Counted from the first letter of the stretch, positions 26,649-35,454 are shown. The stretch is 64,000 nucleotides of DNA from Hymenobacter mucosus (GCF_900188255.1 NZ_FZNS01000004.1:372001-436000), one strand, 5' to 3'. Notes: generated by a model from the sequence alone, not told the origin. Program-made: numbers and translations.

Positions 26649-27680
26649 CTACCCGAAATGCTGGAAGCCTTGCGCGCGCAAGGGCACGGGCTGGCCAGCT
26701 TTGGTAATGAGGTTGGCCCCTTCACTACGGTCTACCATGTGGCCGATGATGGTGATATCGGGGTGATTCTTGATTTTGTCGTGGGCAGTAAGCGGAATGG
26801 TAAACAGCAGTTCGTAGTCCTCACCACCATTGAGCATGCACATGATGGGGTCGAGGTTGAACTCTTCGGCCACCTCCAGAGTGGGGTTAGCAATAGGTAA
26901 GTTTTCGGAGAAGATACGGGCGCCGGTACCACTAGCCTGGCACAAATGCAGCACCTCCGAAGCCAGCCCGTCCGACACGTCAATCATGCTGGTGGGCATC
27001 ACACCCAAGTCGCGCAGTTCGTGCACTACGTCCATTCGGGCCTCAGGGCGTAACTGGCGCTGTAGTACGTAGGGATATTTGCCAAGCTCCGGTTGGGTTT
27101 CGGGGTCGGCTTGCCAGGCTTGCTTCTCACGCTCTAGGACTTGCAAACCTAAAAATGCGCCGCCCAAATCGCCCGTCACGCACAGCAGGTCATTGGGACT
27201 CGCCCCGCTCCGGCGCACCGCTTTCCCAGCTTCTACCTGCCCTAGCGCCGTGATACCAATGGTGAGGCCACCGCGACTGGCCGTGGTGTCGCCACCTACT
27301 AAGTCTACATGGTAGGCCTCGCAGGCCAGGCGCATCCCTTCGTACAGCTCCTCCACGGCTTCTACCGAAAAGCGCGCTGGCAAGCTGAGTGCTACCACCA
27401 GTTGCGTGGGCGTGGCATTCATAGCGGCTACATCCGATACATTGACTGCAACGGCCTTATAGCCGAGGTGCTTCAGGGGACAGAAGGTGAGGTCAAAATG
27501 TACACCTTCCACCAGCAAATCGGTGCTCACTACTACTTCTTGCCCAGCCGGCGGGGCTATAATGGCCGCGTCGTCGCCGATGCCCAGGATGGTGCTAGGC
27601 TGTAGCTGGTGCACGGTGTTTTGAATCCGGCGAATCAGGCCAAATTCGCCTACTTTATCTAATGGAGTGACGTCGCTCAT
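26649..27680 (-). CDS. thiL: Thiamine-phosphate kinase ThiL
   Basis: 343 residues. ThiL phosphorylates thiamine monophosphate to the active cofactor thiamine diphosphate using ATP, in the cytoplasm. Family marks: FGLIRRI near the N terminus, ILGIGDDAAII (ATP/Mg site), VVSTDLLVEGVHFDL, YKAVAVNVSDVAAMNATP, LVGGDTTASRGGLTIGITALG, CVTGDLGGAFLGLQVL, MIDVSDGLASEVLHLCQASG and LNGGEDYELLFT. All conserved Asp residues of the PurM-like fold are present. No other thiamine gene is nearby. Confidence 0.96.
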   Translation of the reverse strand: MSDVTPLDKVGEFGLIRRIQNTVHQLQPSTILGIGDDAAIIAPPAGQEVVVSTDLLVEGVHFDLTFCPLKHLGYKAVAVNVSDVAAMNATPTQLVVALSLPARFSVEAVEELYEGMRLACEAYHVDLVGGDTTASRGGLTIGITALGQVEAGKAVRRSGASPNDLLCVTGDLGGAFLGLQVLEREKQAWQADPETQPELGKYPYVLQRQLRPEARMDVVHELRDLGVMPTSMIDVSDGLASEVLHLCQASGTGARIFSENLPIANPTLEVAEEFNLDPIMCMLNGGEDYELLFTIPLTAHDKIKNHPDITIIGHMVDRSEGANLITKAGQPVPLRAQGFQHFG

Positions 27681-27983
27681 AAAATGACGGAGGTTGCAGA
27701 ATGGTCAGGTCTTGCTACTAGGCCAGAGGCAATAGGCAAAACGTACGTGGGTTGCAAAGGTATGCATCTGGGCTGGTGCACGCTTCAATCATACGGTGTA
27801 TAGCACCGTGCCGCAGCAGCTAACAGGAAATCCTTAGTCGGCGCAGATCAGCAAGTCTAGTCTCTGGCCCGTTTATCTGAGTGCGGAAAATTATACACGC
27901 ACAATGGCAGCATTTTCGCCACTATTGATTGTTTTTGCAGTCAATTTCGTTGGCTCATTGCACAATTCCCTACTGGTTAAGAC
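27681..27983. other. 303-base divergent intergenic region
   Basis: Holds the thiL promoter (27755-27762, minus strand) and the upstream region of the divergent lipoprotein gene; no further gene or RNA seen. Confidence 0.6.
27755..27762 (-). promoter_or_regulatory. -7 box upstream of thiL
   Basis: Minus strand TACCTTTG about 75 bases before the thiL start codon. A TTG-like -33 element is weak. Confidence 0.5.
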
Positions 27984-28571
27984 ATGAAGCATATTTTTTG
28001 GTTGTTGCTGGTTTGTACTCTGGCAACTACGAGCTGTAACCGCACGCCCAAGGTCATTGATCCTGCTTCGGCGGCGGCCGTGAAAGTGCAGGTAGATATT
28101 CTGCGCGATACCGTTCAGGCGCGATGGACGGAGATGGTAAGCAGCGACGATGCCAAGCTGCAAGACTTGCGCCACGTACTGACTGCGCTGGAAGGACAGC
28201 CCGGCACCGACCGAGCCCAACTGCGTGACTTGCAACGAGCCAACAGCCGGCTGAAAACCCTCCGCTACGACCAAACCACCATGGCGGAGTCGGCCCGGAT
28301 TGATGCCTACGATACCGCCCAGGACTCCCTGATGAAAGTGGTGTACCAACTAGCACTACCCGCAGGCCGGGAGCCCGCTCCCGCCGTCAAGACGCTTACT
28401 GACCGCATCCAGGACGCCGATGTGAGCCTGATTAGCTTTCGAGTGCGATACGACCAAGCGGCCACTCGGTTCAATAATTACCTGCAAGTGCATGCCACAG
28501 AACTGGCACAACTGGGCGGGCAGTATAGCAAGCTCAAGCCCTTGCCCGTGTTTACCTTGCCAGTAAAGTAG
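27984..28571 (+). CDS. Lipoprotein with LemA-like helical domain
   Basis: 195 residues. A lipoprotein signal (FWLLLVCTLATTSC, Cys at about residue 18) is followed by Asn, suggesting outer- or inner-membrane anchoring. The rest is predicted alpha-helical (DILRDTVQARWTEMVSSDDAKLQDLRHVL; AQLRDLQRANSRLKTL). The C-terminal helix RVRYDQAATRFNNYLQ resembles the LemA signature (YNxAVRxYNxxIxxFP), but this is a weak match. Function unknown. It has its own promoter region and a hairpin terminator, so it is probably monocistronic. Confidence 0.7.
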   Translation: MKHIFWLLLVCTLATTSCNRTPKVIDPASAAAVKVQVDILRDTVQARWTEMVSSDDAKLQDLRHVLTALEGQPGTDRAQLRDLQRANSRLKTLRYDQTTMAESARIDAYDTAQDSLMKVVYQLALPAGREPAPAVKTLTDRIQDADVSLISFRVRYDQAATRFNNYLQVHATELAQLGGQYSKLKPLPVFTLPVK

Positions 28572-28587
28572 TGGTTAGATACCCTAG

Positions 28588-28619
28588 AAAAACACTCTCC
28601 AGCCCGGCGGAGTGTTTTT
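28588..28619 (+). terminator. Terminator of the lipoprotein gene
   Basis: AAAAACACTC pairs with GAGTGTTTTT around a 12-nt loop and is followed by further T-rich sequence, 17 bases past the stop. Confidence 0.85.
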
Positions 28620-28763
28620 TATTTCTGTATATCAACACTTTATGATATTATAAAAAGACCATGCAACGTTTGGGGCATCTTGGGGCTCATACAGACAAAA
28701 TCATTCATCTATTATTCCTTTCCATCCTTCGTTTCGGTTGTTATTAAGGTATACACTATAAAG

Positions 28764-28796
28764 AAAGGGCGGCTGGGAATATCCCAGCCGCCCTTT
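28764..28796 (-). terminator. Terminator of the M3 peptidase gene
   Basis: 15-bp perfect stem AAAGGGCGGCTGGGA/TCCCAGCCGCCCTTT with a 3-nt loop; T-rich on the minus strand, 20 bases after the stop. Confidence 0.88.
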
Positions 28797-28815
28797 TTGT
28801 TGCGCTACGTTTCGC

Positions 28816-30561
28816 TTAGAGGCGGGCCATCTCGTCGTGCACAAAATCGGCGAGAGTGCGCAGGTATTCGGTCGAGAAGTCGAACCGAATACCGGCAGCG
28901 GCATAAATTTCCCCAATAGGAGCCGTATAGCCCAGCGCCAATGCCCGTTTATAGGCTTCTAGTCCTTGCTCGGCATCTTGGCGGTAGTTGCGCCATACGG
29001 CAATAGCACCTAGCTGCGCCATTGCGTACTCAATGTAGTAGAAGGGCACTTCGTAGAGGTGCAGCTGCTTCTGCCACAGGTAGGGCTTGTAGTTTTCCAA
29101 GCCCTTCCAGCTTACCGTCCGTTGGTTGAATTCATCGAATACTGCCGTCCAGCGCTGGTGGCGTTCCTGCTCCGTATGCTGGGGGTTCTCGTACACCCAG
29201 TGCTGGAACTTATCAATAGTTGCTACCCAGGGGAAGGTTTCCAATACGCTTTCCAGGTGGGTTTTCTTGGCCCGGCGTAGCTCATCAGCATCCTCAAAGA
29301 ACACGTCCCAATGATCCATGCTCATCAACTCCATGCTCATCGAGGCCAGTTCGGCCACTTCTGATGGTGGGTGCTTGTCGGCTCCCAAGGGTAGGCGCCG
29401 CGTCAGGAAACTATGTACAGCGTGGCCGCCTTCGTGCAGCATAGTCACCACATCACGCAGGGAGCTGGTGGCATTCATAAAGATGAATGGCACGCCGGTT
29501 TCGTCCAAGGGGTAGTTGTAGCCACCAGGTGCCTTGCCCTTACGCGACTCCAAATCGAGATGTCCCATCTGACGCATTGTGCGTAGGCAGTCACCTAGGA
29601 AAGGATCTAGTTCCTGAAATACCGTTATCGTCTTTTCGAGCAGTTCCTCGCCCGTTTCAAAGGGCCGCAACGGAGCCTTGCCCGACACGTCAACGTCCAG
29701 GTCCCAGGGCCGAAGCTCAGGCAGCGTCAGGTCTTGGCGGCGTTCCAGGTCCAAATCGTCAATCAGCGGTACTACCGTCTCGCGTATGGCCCGGTGGAAA
29801 TTAAAGCAATCCTGGGGAGTGTAATCGAAGCGACCCAATGCCGCAAACATGTAGTCGCGGAAGTTTGAGAAGCCCGCGTTCAGGGCCATTTGGTGGCGCA
29901 ACCCAATCAGCTCCGTAAAGAGAGCATCAAGTGGTTTCGCATCCTGGAGGCGGCGATTCTGAATGGCACGCCAGGCTTCTTCCCGCACAGCACGGTCAGG
30001 GCTTTTGAGGCGGTCGGCGGCACGGGGCAAGGTTACTTCTTCGCCATCAAGCGTTACAGTCATAGCACCCGCAATGGCGGCATACTGCTGCTGCTTAGTG
30101 CTAATGTCAGTTTTGAGCGGAATATTTTCGGCCCGGTAGATATTCAGGGCCTGCCGCACTGAGCGAATAAATACGCGGTAGCGGGCGGGGTCCAAATCCG
30201 GTAGAAATTCCGACCCAACCATTTTCTCATTTAGGGCGTGGTCGTAGGGTGCTACGTTGGGCTCTATTTCGCTTACGAAATACTGGAATGCCTCGGAGCG
30301 TCCCTCGTCTTGCGTGTCGCACGTCATGCGGATGTAGCGCCAAGCCAAATCCTCACTCAACACAGATTCTAGTTCTGAGCGGTCGAGTAGCCAGCGCTCC
30401 AGAGCCTCCGCCGAAGCGACCGGCCGGTCGCGCAGTTCGACAAAAAAAGGCTCAAGGGATGCCCAATCGGTTACGCTGAATTCTTCGGGCAGGTATTGCC
30501 GGGGCGGACGCTGCGTGTCGGTGGCCAAATCGGCAGCAGTGGCGGAGGAGTAGAAAGTCAT
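28816..30561 (-). CDS. M3-family oligoendopeptidase (PepF-like)
   Basis: 581 residues from the ATG at 30561; an upstream in-frame extension of 20 codons contains a pseudo-hydrophobic stretch but no family similarity. Zinc metallopeptidase that cleaves oligopeptides in the cytoplasm. The zinc motif HEGGHAVH puts His376, Glu377 and His380 in the expected places, and the third ligand Glu follows in PPSEVAELASMSMELM. Upstream is GGYNYPLDETGVPFIFMNA, and the C-terminal substrate-loop region is YEVPFYYIEYAMAQLGAIAVW with its conserved Tyr and His context. Length and layout are as in the PepF/M3B subgroup. It is followed by a strong terminator. A complex inverted repeat lies ~60 bases upstream of its start. 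Confidence 0.93.
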   Translation of the reverse strand: MTFYSSATAADLATDTQRPPRQYLPEEFSVTDWASLEPFFVELRDRPVASAEALERWLLDRSELESVLSEDLAWRYIRMTCDTQDEGRSEAFQYFVSEIEPNVAPYDHALNEKMVGSEFLPDLDPARYRVFIRSVRQALNIYRAENIPLKTDISTKQQQYAAIAGAMTVTLDGEEVTLPRAADRLKSPDRAVREEAWRAIQNRRLQDAKPLDALFTELIGLRHQMALNAGFSNFRDYMFAALGRFDYTPQDCFNFHRAIRETVVPLIDDLDLERRQDLTLPELRPWDLDVDVSGKAPLRPFETGEELLEKTITVFQELDPFLGDCLRTMRQMGHLDLESRKGKAPGGYNYPLDETGVPFIFMNATSSLRDVVTMLHEGGHAVHSFLTRRLPLGADKHPPSEVAELASMSMELMSMDHWDVFFEDADELRRAKKTHLESVLETFPWVATIDKFQHWVYENPQHTEQERHQRWTAVFDEFNQRTVSWKGLENYKPYLWQKQLHLYEVPFYYIEYAMAQLGAIAVWRNYRQDAEQGLEAYKRALALGYTAPIGEIYAAAGIRFDFSTEYLRTLADFVHDEMARL

Positions 30562-30620
30562 AAGAAGGAAGATACGGGAAGCGCGAAGAAAAGTAACGCT
30601 GCAATAAGGTAGAAAATGCA

Positions 30621-30698
30621 TCTACCCCGCAGAAAAGCAACGAAGTCAGCAACGGATACAATCCGTGCAGCAGCCGTTGTGCTTCTCTACGGGGTAGA
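30621..30698. repeat. Imperfect 78-base inverted repeat with inner hairpin
   Basis: Left arm TCTACCCCGCAGAAAAGCA..ACG and right arm CGTTGTGCTTCT...CGGGGTAGA match at 20 or more positions with a 2-nt bulge. A small inner hairpin GGAT-ACA-ATCC lies at the centre. No T run follows, so it is not a classical terminator. It sits between the reductase stop and the M3 peptidase start. Confidence 0.65.
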
Positions 30699-30719
30699 AC
30701 AATACTTCGGGGCAGATGT

Positions 30720-31817
30720 CTACCCTATTTCAATCACGACGTCGCTCGTTAGCGGGTGGCTCACGCAGGTTAGTACGTAGCCCTGGTTCAGCTCGGAATC
30801 CGACAAGCCCTCGCGCTCATCCAAATGCACTTTGCCTGAGAGGCACTTTCCGCGGCAAGCGGTGCACAAGCCAGCCTGGCAGGAGTATGGCAAGTCGATG
30901 TCTAGGTCGAGAGCAGCCTCCAGGATGGTTTGGTTGGGCTCGACGCTAAACTGGTATTCCGAGCCTTCGTAGTTGACGGTGACGGTACGCGTAACAATAG
31001 TGCCGTCATCCTCGGCGGCCGAAACGTCGCCGTGGCTGCCAGCGGCTTCCGTAGCATCGGCTGCGGCCACAAAGCTCTCCCGGCGAATACGGCTAGCTGG
31101 CACGCCCAGCAACTCCAGCGCTGATTGTGCTTCCATCATCATCCCATCGGGGCCGCAGAGGTAGTACTCGGCTTGAGCAGCCGGGAAGGAATGGCGCTGC
31201 TCCAAAATGCGCAGGAGCATGGTGCGGTTGAGGCGGCCCGTGTGCTGGTGCGCCGTAATGGGGCCTTTAGGCTGGCTATACACGTGCTCAATCTGGAAGC
31301 GGCTGGCGTATTGCTGCTCCAGTTGGCGCAACTGGTCCCGGAATATTACCGATTCTTCATTGCGGTTGCCATACACCAGCAGCACGTGGCTCTGGGGCTC
31401 TTCTCGCAGCACCGCTTTTAGCATACTCATCAGAGGAGTGACCCCAGAACCAGCTCCTACCAGCACCAACGACCGGGCCGAGTTGGGGGCCGTTTTGAGG
31501 GTAAAGTTGCCCAGGGGTGCCATTACTTCCATCTGCTGGCCTACGCGCACCGTATCCAGCAGATAGTTGCTCATAAGGCCACCCACCACGCGCTTCACCG
31601 TCACCGACAAGCGAGGAGCTTCGGCGGGCGTGCTGCTCAGGGAATAGGCACGGCGTTCTTTCTTCCCGCCGGGTCCGCAGGGCAAAATCAGCGTCAGGAA
31701 CTGACCAGGGTCGCTGGCTACGGGCTGGCGGTCGGGTCGCTCCAGGTGAATGGTAATGGTGTCGGGCGTTTCTTGGGTAAGGGCAACGACGGTAAGCGTG
31801 AGGTAGGGACTGCTCAT
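30720..31817 (-). CDS. PaaE-like ferredoxin reductase (FAD/NAD(P)H plus C-terminal 2Fe-2S)
   Basis: 365 residues. Electron-transfer flavoprotein with three parts: FAD-binding barrel (residues ~1-105, RRAYSLSSTP is the RxYSL FAD motif), NAD(P)H-binding domain (LVLVGAGSGVTPLMSMLKAVL; LLVYGNRNEESVIFRDQL; YYLCGPDGMM) and a plant-type [2Fe-2S] ferredoxin domain with LPYSCQAGLCTACRGKCLSG and later LTCVSHP, giving the C-x4-C-x2-C...C cluster. This order is that of PaaE and related oxygenase reductases, which pass electrons from NADPH to a monooxygenase. No oxygenase subunit gene is adjacent, so its partner is unknown. The ATG at 31817 is chosen since the FAD domain begins there. A TATTTTTG box lies 42 bases upstream. 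Confidence 0.9.
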   Translation of the reverse strand: MSSPYLTLTVVALTQETPDTITIHLERPDRQPVASDPGQFLTLILPCGPGGKKERRAYSLSSTPAEAPRLSVTVKRVVGGLMSNYLLDTVRVGQQMEVMAPLGNFTLKTAPNSARSLVLVGAGSGVTPLMSMLKAVLREEPQSHVLLVYGNRNEESVIFRDQLRQLEQQYASRFQIEHVYSQPKGPITAHQHTGRLNRTMLLRILEQRHSFPAAQAEYYLCGPDGMMMEAQSALELLGVPASRIRRESFVAAADATEAAGSHGDVSAAEDDGTIVTRTVTVNYEGSEYQFSVEPNQTILEAALDLDIDLPYSCQAGLCTACRGKCLSGKVHLDEREGLSDSELNQGYVLTCVSHPLTSDVVIEIG

Positions 31818-31859
31818 ATATACTACAGGAACGTGGCAGGGGCTTGTGTGATTGGGCCG

Positions 31860-31867
31860 CAAAAATA
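31860..31867 (-). promoter_or_regulatory. -7 box upstream of the PaaE-like gene
   Basis: Minus strand TATTTTTG, 42 bases before the ATG; matches TAnnTTTG, -33 not clear. Confidence 0.5.
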
Positions 31868-32039
31868 CAGGATAATGTGGCGTATGCTTTAGCTTGCGGT
31901 GCATTAGGGCAACGTGTAAAATTTACGCCCGTAGTTCGCTCGTGGTTTTGCGGGCGGCCTACCCCAGTTCTAAGCCCTTGCTCAATCAGACCTAAACACT
32001 TACCCTGCGCTAACACCGCGCCTCCTTCCTATTTATCCT

Positions 32040-32726
32040 ATGCTAGCTTCGCTACTTGAGCGCCACCAGCACGAGTTTGGCCCGGTACTACCCGTCGACC
32101 TGAACGCCCCAGATGTGGCCCGCCTCGATTTTACCGCCGCCAATCCGCTGCTAGAAGATGCCGATCTGCGCGACACCGCCGCCTTCGAAGCCTTGGTAGT
32201 CCGCTTGCTAGAAGCACAACAAGCTCACATTGGCGTGGGCGGCTACCTCGAAAACCGAGTTATCTACCGGCGCAGCCCCGATCTGTTCGGGGACCCCGCC
32301 GTGCCCGCCCGTTCCCTGCACCTGGGCGTGGACGTGTGGTTGCGGGCAGGCACTCCGGTACTGGCGCCGCTAGATGCCGTGGTGCACAGCGTGCAGGACA
32401 ATGACAACTTTGGCGACTATGGCCCTACCGTCATCTTGCAGCATCGCCTCGAAGACGCCACCTTCTACACGCTATATGGCCACCTTAGCCGCCGCGAAAC
32501 CCTACTCCTGCGCCCAGGTATGACTGTTGCCAAAGGGGAAACATTTACGGAAGTAGGCCCCGCACCTGAAAATGGCGACTGGCCTCCACACCTGCATTTC
32601 CAAGTTATTGCCGACATGCTTGGTTTAGCGGGAGACTTTCCAGGAGTAGCCCTGCCAGAAGAGCAAGAGAAATGGGCCGCTCTGTGCCCCGATCCAAACC
32701 TGATACTCCAAAGCCAGTGGCTATAA
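32040..32726 (+). CDS. M23-family peptidase domain protein without signal peptide
   Basis: 228 residues. The LytM/M23 zinc-peptidase core is visible: HLGVDVWLRAGTPVLAP (H-x3-D ligands), ILQHRLEDATFYTLYGHLS (Tyr-Gly-His) and WPPHLHFQV (HxH ligand and catalytic His), so all metal ligands appear intact. M23 enzymes normally cut peptidoglycan cross-links outside the cytoplasm. Here there is no signal peptide or membrane segment; the first ~70 residues are an acidic, helical region (LASLLERHQHEFGPVLPVD...). It may act on another substrate or be exported by an unseen route. It is followed at once by a 20-bp hairpin that overlaps the stop codon region, and converges on the permease gene. Confidence 0.82.
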   Translation: MLASLLERHQHEFGPVLPVDLNAPDVARLDFTAANPLLEDADLRDTAAFEALVVRLLEAQQAHIGVGGYLENRVIYRRSPDLFGDPAVPARSLHLGVDVWLRAGTPVLAPLDAVVHSVQDNDNFGDYGPTVILQHRLEDATFYTLYGHLSRRETLLLRPGMTVAKGETFTEVGPAPENGDWPPHLHFQVIADMLGLAGDFPGVALPEEQEKWAALCPDPNLILQSQWL

Positions 32727-32772
32727 ACAACCGACGCCTGCCCCTAAGTAGAGGCAGGCGTCGGTTGTTTAT
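32723..32772. terminator. Bidirectional terminator, 20-bp perfect stem
   Basis: Two 20-nt arms (32723-32742 and 32753-32772) pair perfectly around a 10-nt loop. The left arm starts inside the stop codon of the M23 gene; the right arm is 12 bases from the permease stop. Confidence 0.9.
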
Positions 32773-32783
32773 TGAACTTAGAC

Positions 32784-34001
32784 TTAGTCGAACTTAATGG
32801 CCGTAACCGGCTTGATGCGGGCAATAAGATAGGTAGGAATCAGTACTGCCAGCAAAGAGGTAAGGAAGGTAGCGGCGTTGAGCACCAGGATAATGAACAG
32901 GTCCCAGTGAATGGGTACGCGGTCCATGTAGTAGTTCTCGGGGTCCAGGGGGATGGGGTGGAAGAAGTACTGAATGGCGCAGAAGCCCAAGCCCACAATA
33001 TTCCCGTACAGCATGCCGCGCATCGTCAAGCTGAGGCCCCGAAAGAAGAACATGCTACGGATCTGATTATCAGTAGCGCCGATGGCTTTCAGCACCCCAA
33101 TCATGTTGGTGCGCTCCAAAATCATGATAAAGATGGTGGCTACCATGTTAAACGTCGCCACGAAGATGATCAGCAGCAGGAAGATAACTACGTTGCGATT
33201 CAGCAGTTGCAGCCAGTCGAATAGCTGCGCATACTGCTCGGTAATCTTGTCAAGCTTAAGATCGTAGCGCAGGTTTTCGTAGAGGTTATCGGCTACGATA
33301 TCTAGGCGGCGGAAGTCTTTCAGCGTGACTTCCATACCGCCCACCAGAGAATCGGGCCAGCCAGCCAGGTCCCGCACCTGCCGGATATCACCAATGACGT
33401 ACACCTCGTCAAACTCATCGAGGCCAGTCTGGTAAATACCGCGCACGGTGAAGCGGCGCACGCGGGGCGGATTTTGGATAAAGTAGAACTGGGCATTGTC
33501 GCCGGGCTTGAGGCGCAGCTTGTCGGCTACCTTGCGCGAAACCAGCACGTCGTTGCTAGCTGAGGAATCAGGGAAGGACAAGAACTTACCCTCCACCAGG
33601 TTCTTCCGCATCAACGACTGGCCATTTTTCTCATCAATGCCCTTCAGCACCACGCCCAGCACTTCATCCTTGGTTTTGATGATGGCGGTTTTGCGCGCGA
33701 AGGGCTGGAAGGATTTAACCTGCGGGTTACGCTTCAGTTCCTGAATCAGCTGTGGCTCACCAATGGGCTCTACTTCCAACGAATTGTTGGTATCGTACTT
33801 GCTAATTTGCAAGTGAGAGCCAAAGGAAAAGATCTTGCTTTGTATCTCGTTGCGGAAACCTTCGAGGATGGCAAACGAGACCACCATCACCGCTAGCCCC
33901 ATGGCAATGCTGATGATGGCTATCTTTGTCACCGACGAAGTAAACGAGCCGGAATCGGCTCCCCCGTCAATTTTGTTAGATATGTACTGCGAAACGTTCA
34001 C
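32784..34001 (-). CDS. ABC transporter permease, LolC/LolE (FtsX) family
   Basis: 405 residues with four membrane segments in the usual MacB/FtsX-like order: one near the N terminus (IAIISIAMGLAVMVVSFAIL), a large periplasmic domain (~50-265) and three at the C terminus (VVIFLLLIIFVATFNMVATIFIMIL, a GNIVGLGFCAIQYFF segment, and LFIILVLNAATFLTSLLAVLIP). The sequence ERTNMIGVLKAIGATDNQIRSMFFFRG is the coupling-helix motif of LolC/E that contacts the ATPase. LolCDE releases lipoproteins from the inner membrane for transfer to the outer membrane. No LolD ATPase is adjacent. The start is GTG, giving VNVSQYISNKI, which agrees with the MNxxxxI(A/S) N terminus common in the family. Confidence 0.88.
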   Translation of the reverse strand: MNVSQYISNKIDGGADSGSFTSSVTKIAIISIAMGLAVMVVSFAILEGFRNEIQSKIFSFGSHLQISKYDTNNSLEVEPIGEPQLIQELKRNPQVKSFQPFARKTAIIKTKDEVLGVVLKGIDEKNGQSLMRKNLVEGKFLSFPDSSASNDVLVSRKVADKLRLKPGDNAQFYFIQNPPRVRRFTVRGIYQTGLDEFDEVYVIGDIRQVRDLAGWPDSLVGGMEVTLKDFRRLDIVADNLYENLRYDLKLDKITEQYAQLFDWLQLLNRNVVIFLLLIIFVATFNMVATIFIMILERTNMIGVLKAIGATDNQIRSMFFFRGLSLTMRGMLYGNIVGLGFCAIQYFFHPIPLDPENYYMDRVPIHWDLFIILVLNAATFLTSLLAVLIPTYLIARIKPVTAIKFD

Positions 34002-34052
34002 CGGCGTAAAGCTACGGTAACCCGACCAGTTTTCCAGCCCCTGCTTTCTGCC

Positions 34053-35303
34053 ATGATTTCGGTCTTTCCCACGAGTCTGTTGAGCCTGGCGCTACTGCTG
34101 GCTGACTGCACCCACACACCCGCTACTACCCCACCCCAGGGCGGCGCTCCGCTCATACAATCAACCACTTCCCCACCCCAGGTGGTACTACCTGCTTCTT
34201 CGGCGGCAGCTACCCTACGCGTTGGGGCTGCGCGTTTCGACCGGTACCTGCCCTTGCTTAAGGGCAAACGGGTGGGCGTGGTTGTGAATCAAACGGCTCG
34301 CGTTGGGCAGGCTTTTCTCGTCGATACCCTCTTGGCAAAGGGGGTAGGCGTCAATGTTATCTTCGGACCAGAGCATGGTTTCCGGGGTGAAGCCGCCGAC
34401 GGCGCTACCATCAAAAACGGGCGTGACCAACGTAGCGGCCTGCCGGCGCTGAGCCTCTACGGCGCTACCAAAAAGCCGACGCCAGACATGCTCAAGGATG
34501 TTGATGTGCTGGTGTTTGACATTCAGGATGTGGGCGTACGGTTTTACACCTTCATCAGCACCATGCACTACGTGATGGAGGCCGCGGCGGAGCAAGGCAA
34601 AGAAGTTATTGTTTTAGACCGGCCCAATCCTAACGGATGGTATGTCGACGGCCCCGTGTTGGAGGCCGCCCACAAGTCATTCGTGGGCATGCACCCCATT
34701 CCGGTGGTACATGGCCTCACGGTAGGAGAGCTAGCCAAGATGATTAACGGCGAGAAATGGCTAGCTGGTGGGCGGCGGTGCAAGCTCACGGTAATACCCG
34801 TGGAAGGCTATACACATGCTACGCGCTACGAATTACCCGTGCGCCCCTCTCCCAATCTACCCACGGCCCATTCAGTAGCTCTCTACCCAACCGTCTGCTT
34901 ATTTGAGGGTACTGACGTGAGCGTGGGGCGGGGCACCGAATTTCCTTTTGAAGTTATTGGGGCGCCCACCCAGCCCGCTACTCGGCCGTTCAGTTTCACG
35001 CCGGCTCCTAACGCCGGCTCGCCTACCCCACCTCAAAATGGGAAGCGCTGCTACGGCCAAGATCTGCGCCAGACTGGCAACGACATCGGATTCTCAATGA
35101 AGTACCTGCTCGACTTCTACCAGCAGAGCACCGACAAAGAGCACTTTTTCGGTAAGTACTTTGAACAACTTACCGGGACCCGCAGCCTGCGCGAGCAGGT
35201 TATTGCGGGCAAATCAGAGCAAGAGATTCGGCAATCGTGGGAGCCAGCCTTGGGACGCTACAAAGCTCTGCGCAAAAAATACTTGCTGTACCCCGAGGCC
35301 TAA
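34053..35303 (+). CDS. namZ: Exo-beta-N-acetylmuramidase NamZ-like (DUF1343) lipoprotein
   Basis: 416 residues. A lipoprotein signal (PTSLLSLALLLADC) is followed by a Thr/Pro-rich linker, then the NamZ/DUF1343 domain from about residue 55: RYLPLLKGKRVGVVVNQTARVG, VNVIFGPEHGFRGEAADG, VDVLVFDIQDVGVRFYTFISTMHYVMEAA, VIVLDRPNPNGWYVDGPVLE and PTVCLFEGTDVSVGRGTEFPFEVIGAP. Known NamZ enzymes release MurNAc from the non-reducing end of peptidoglycan chains (GH171). The conserved Glu in FGPEHG and the Asp/Gly-rich motifs are present. It likely recycles or scavenges wall fragments in the periplasm. Divergent from the LolC/E gene with only 51 bases between starts. Confidence 0.88.
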   Translation: MISVFPTSLLSLALLLADCTHTPATTPPQGGAPLIQSTTSPPQVVLPASSAAATLRVGAARFDRYLPLLKGKRVGVVVNQTARVGQAFLVDTLLAKGVGVNVIFGPEHGFRGEAADGATIKNGRDQRSGLPALSLYGATKKPTPDMLKDVDVLVFDIQDVGVRFYTFISTMHYVMEAAAEQGKEVIVLDRPNPNGWYVDGPVLEAAHKSFVGMHPIPVVHGLTVGELAKMINGEKWLAGGRRCKLTVIPVEGYTHATRYELPVRPSPNLPTAHSVALYPTVCLFEGTDVSVGRGTEFPFEVIGAPTQPATRPFSFTPAPNAGSPTPPQNGKRCYGQDLRQTGNDIGFSMKYLLDFYQQSTDKEHFFGKYFEQLTGTRSLREQVIAGKSEQEIRQSWEPALGRYKALRKKYLLYPEA

Positions 35304-35441
35304 CAGCACGCCCACGCAGTTTAGCCGCTGCCCTGTACCGCCTGCCGCTGAGCAAACCTAGTTCTCTGAAATGAGGGGTAGGCTTTGCCCAGCGGCAGGT
35401 TTGCTCTGGAGCAGATGCTAACTCAGGGAAGATAGGTTTCA

Positions 35442-35449
35442 TACTTTTG
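35442..35449 (+). promoter_or_regulatory. -7 box directly before fmt
   Basis: TACTTTTG, followed by 5 bases, then the ATG of fmt, predicting a leaderless or nearly leaderless mRNA. Confidence 0.6.
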
Positions 35450-35454
35450 CGCCT

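Noticed and set aside
33835..34052. LolC/E permease start upstream of the GTG at 34001
   Set aside because: The upstream in-frame codons give no start that improves the N terminus, and the GTG start gives the family-typical beginning.
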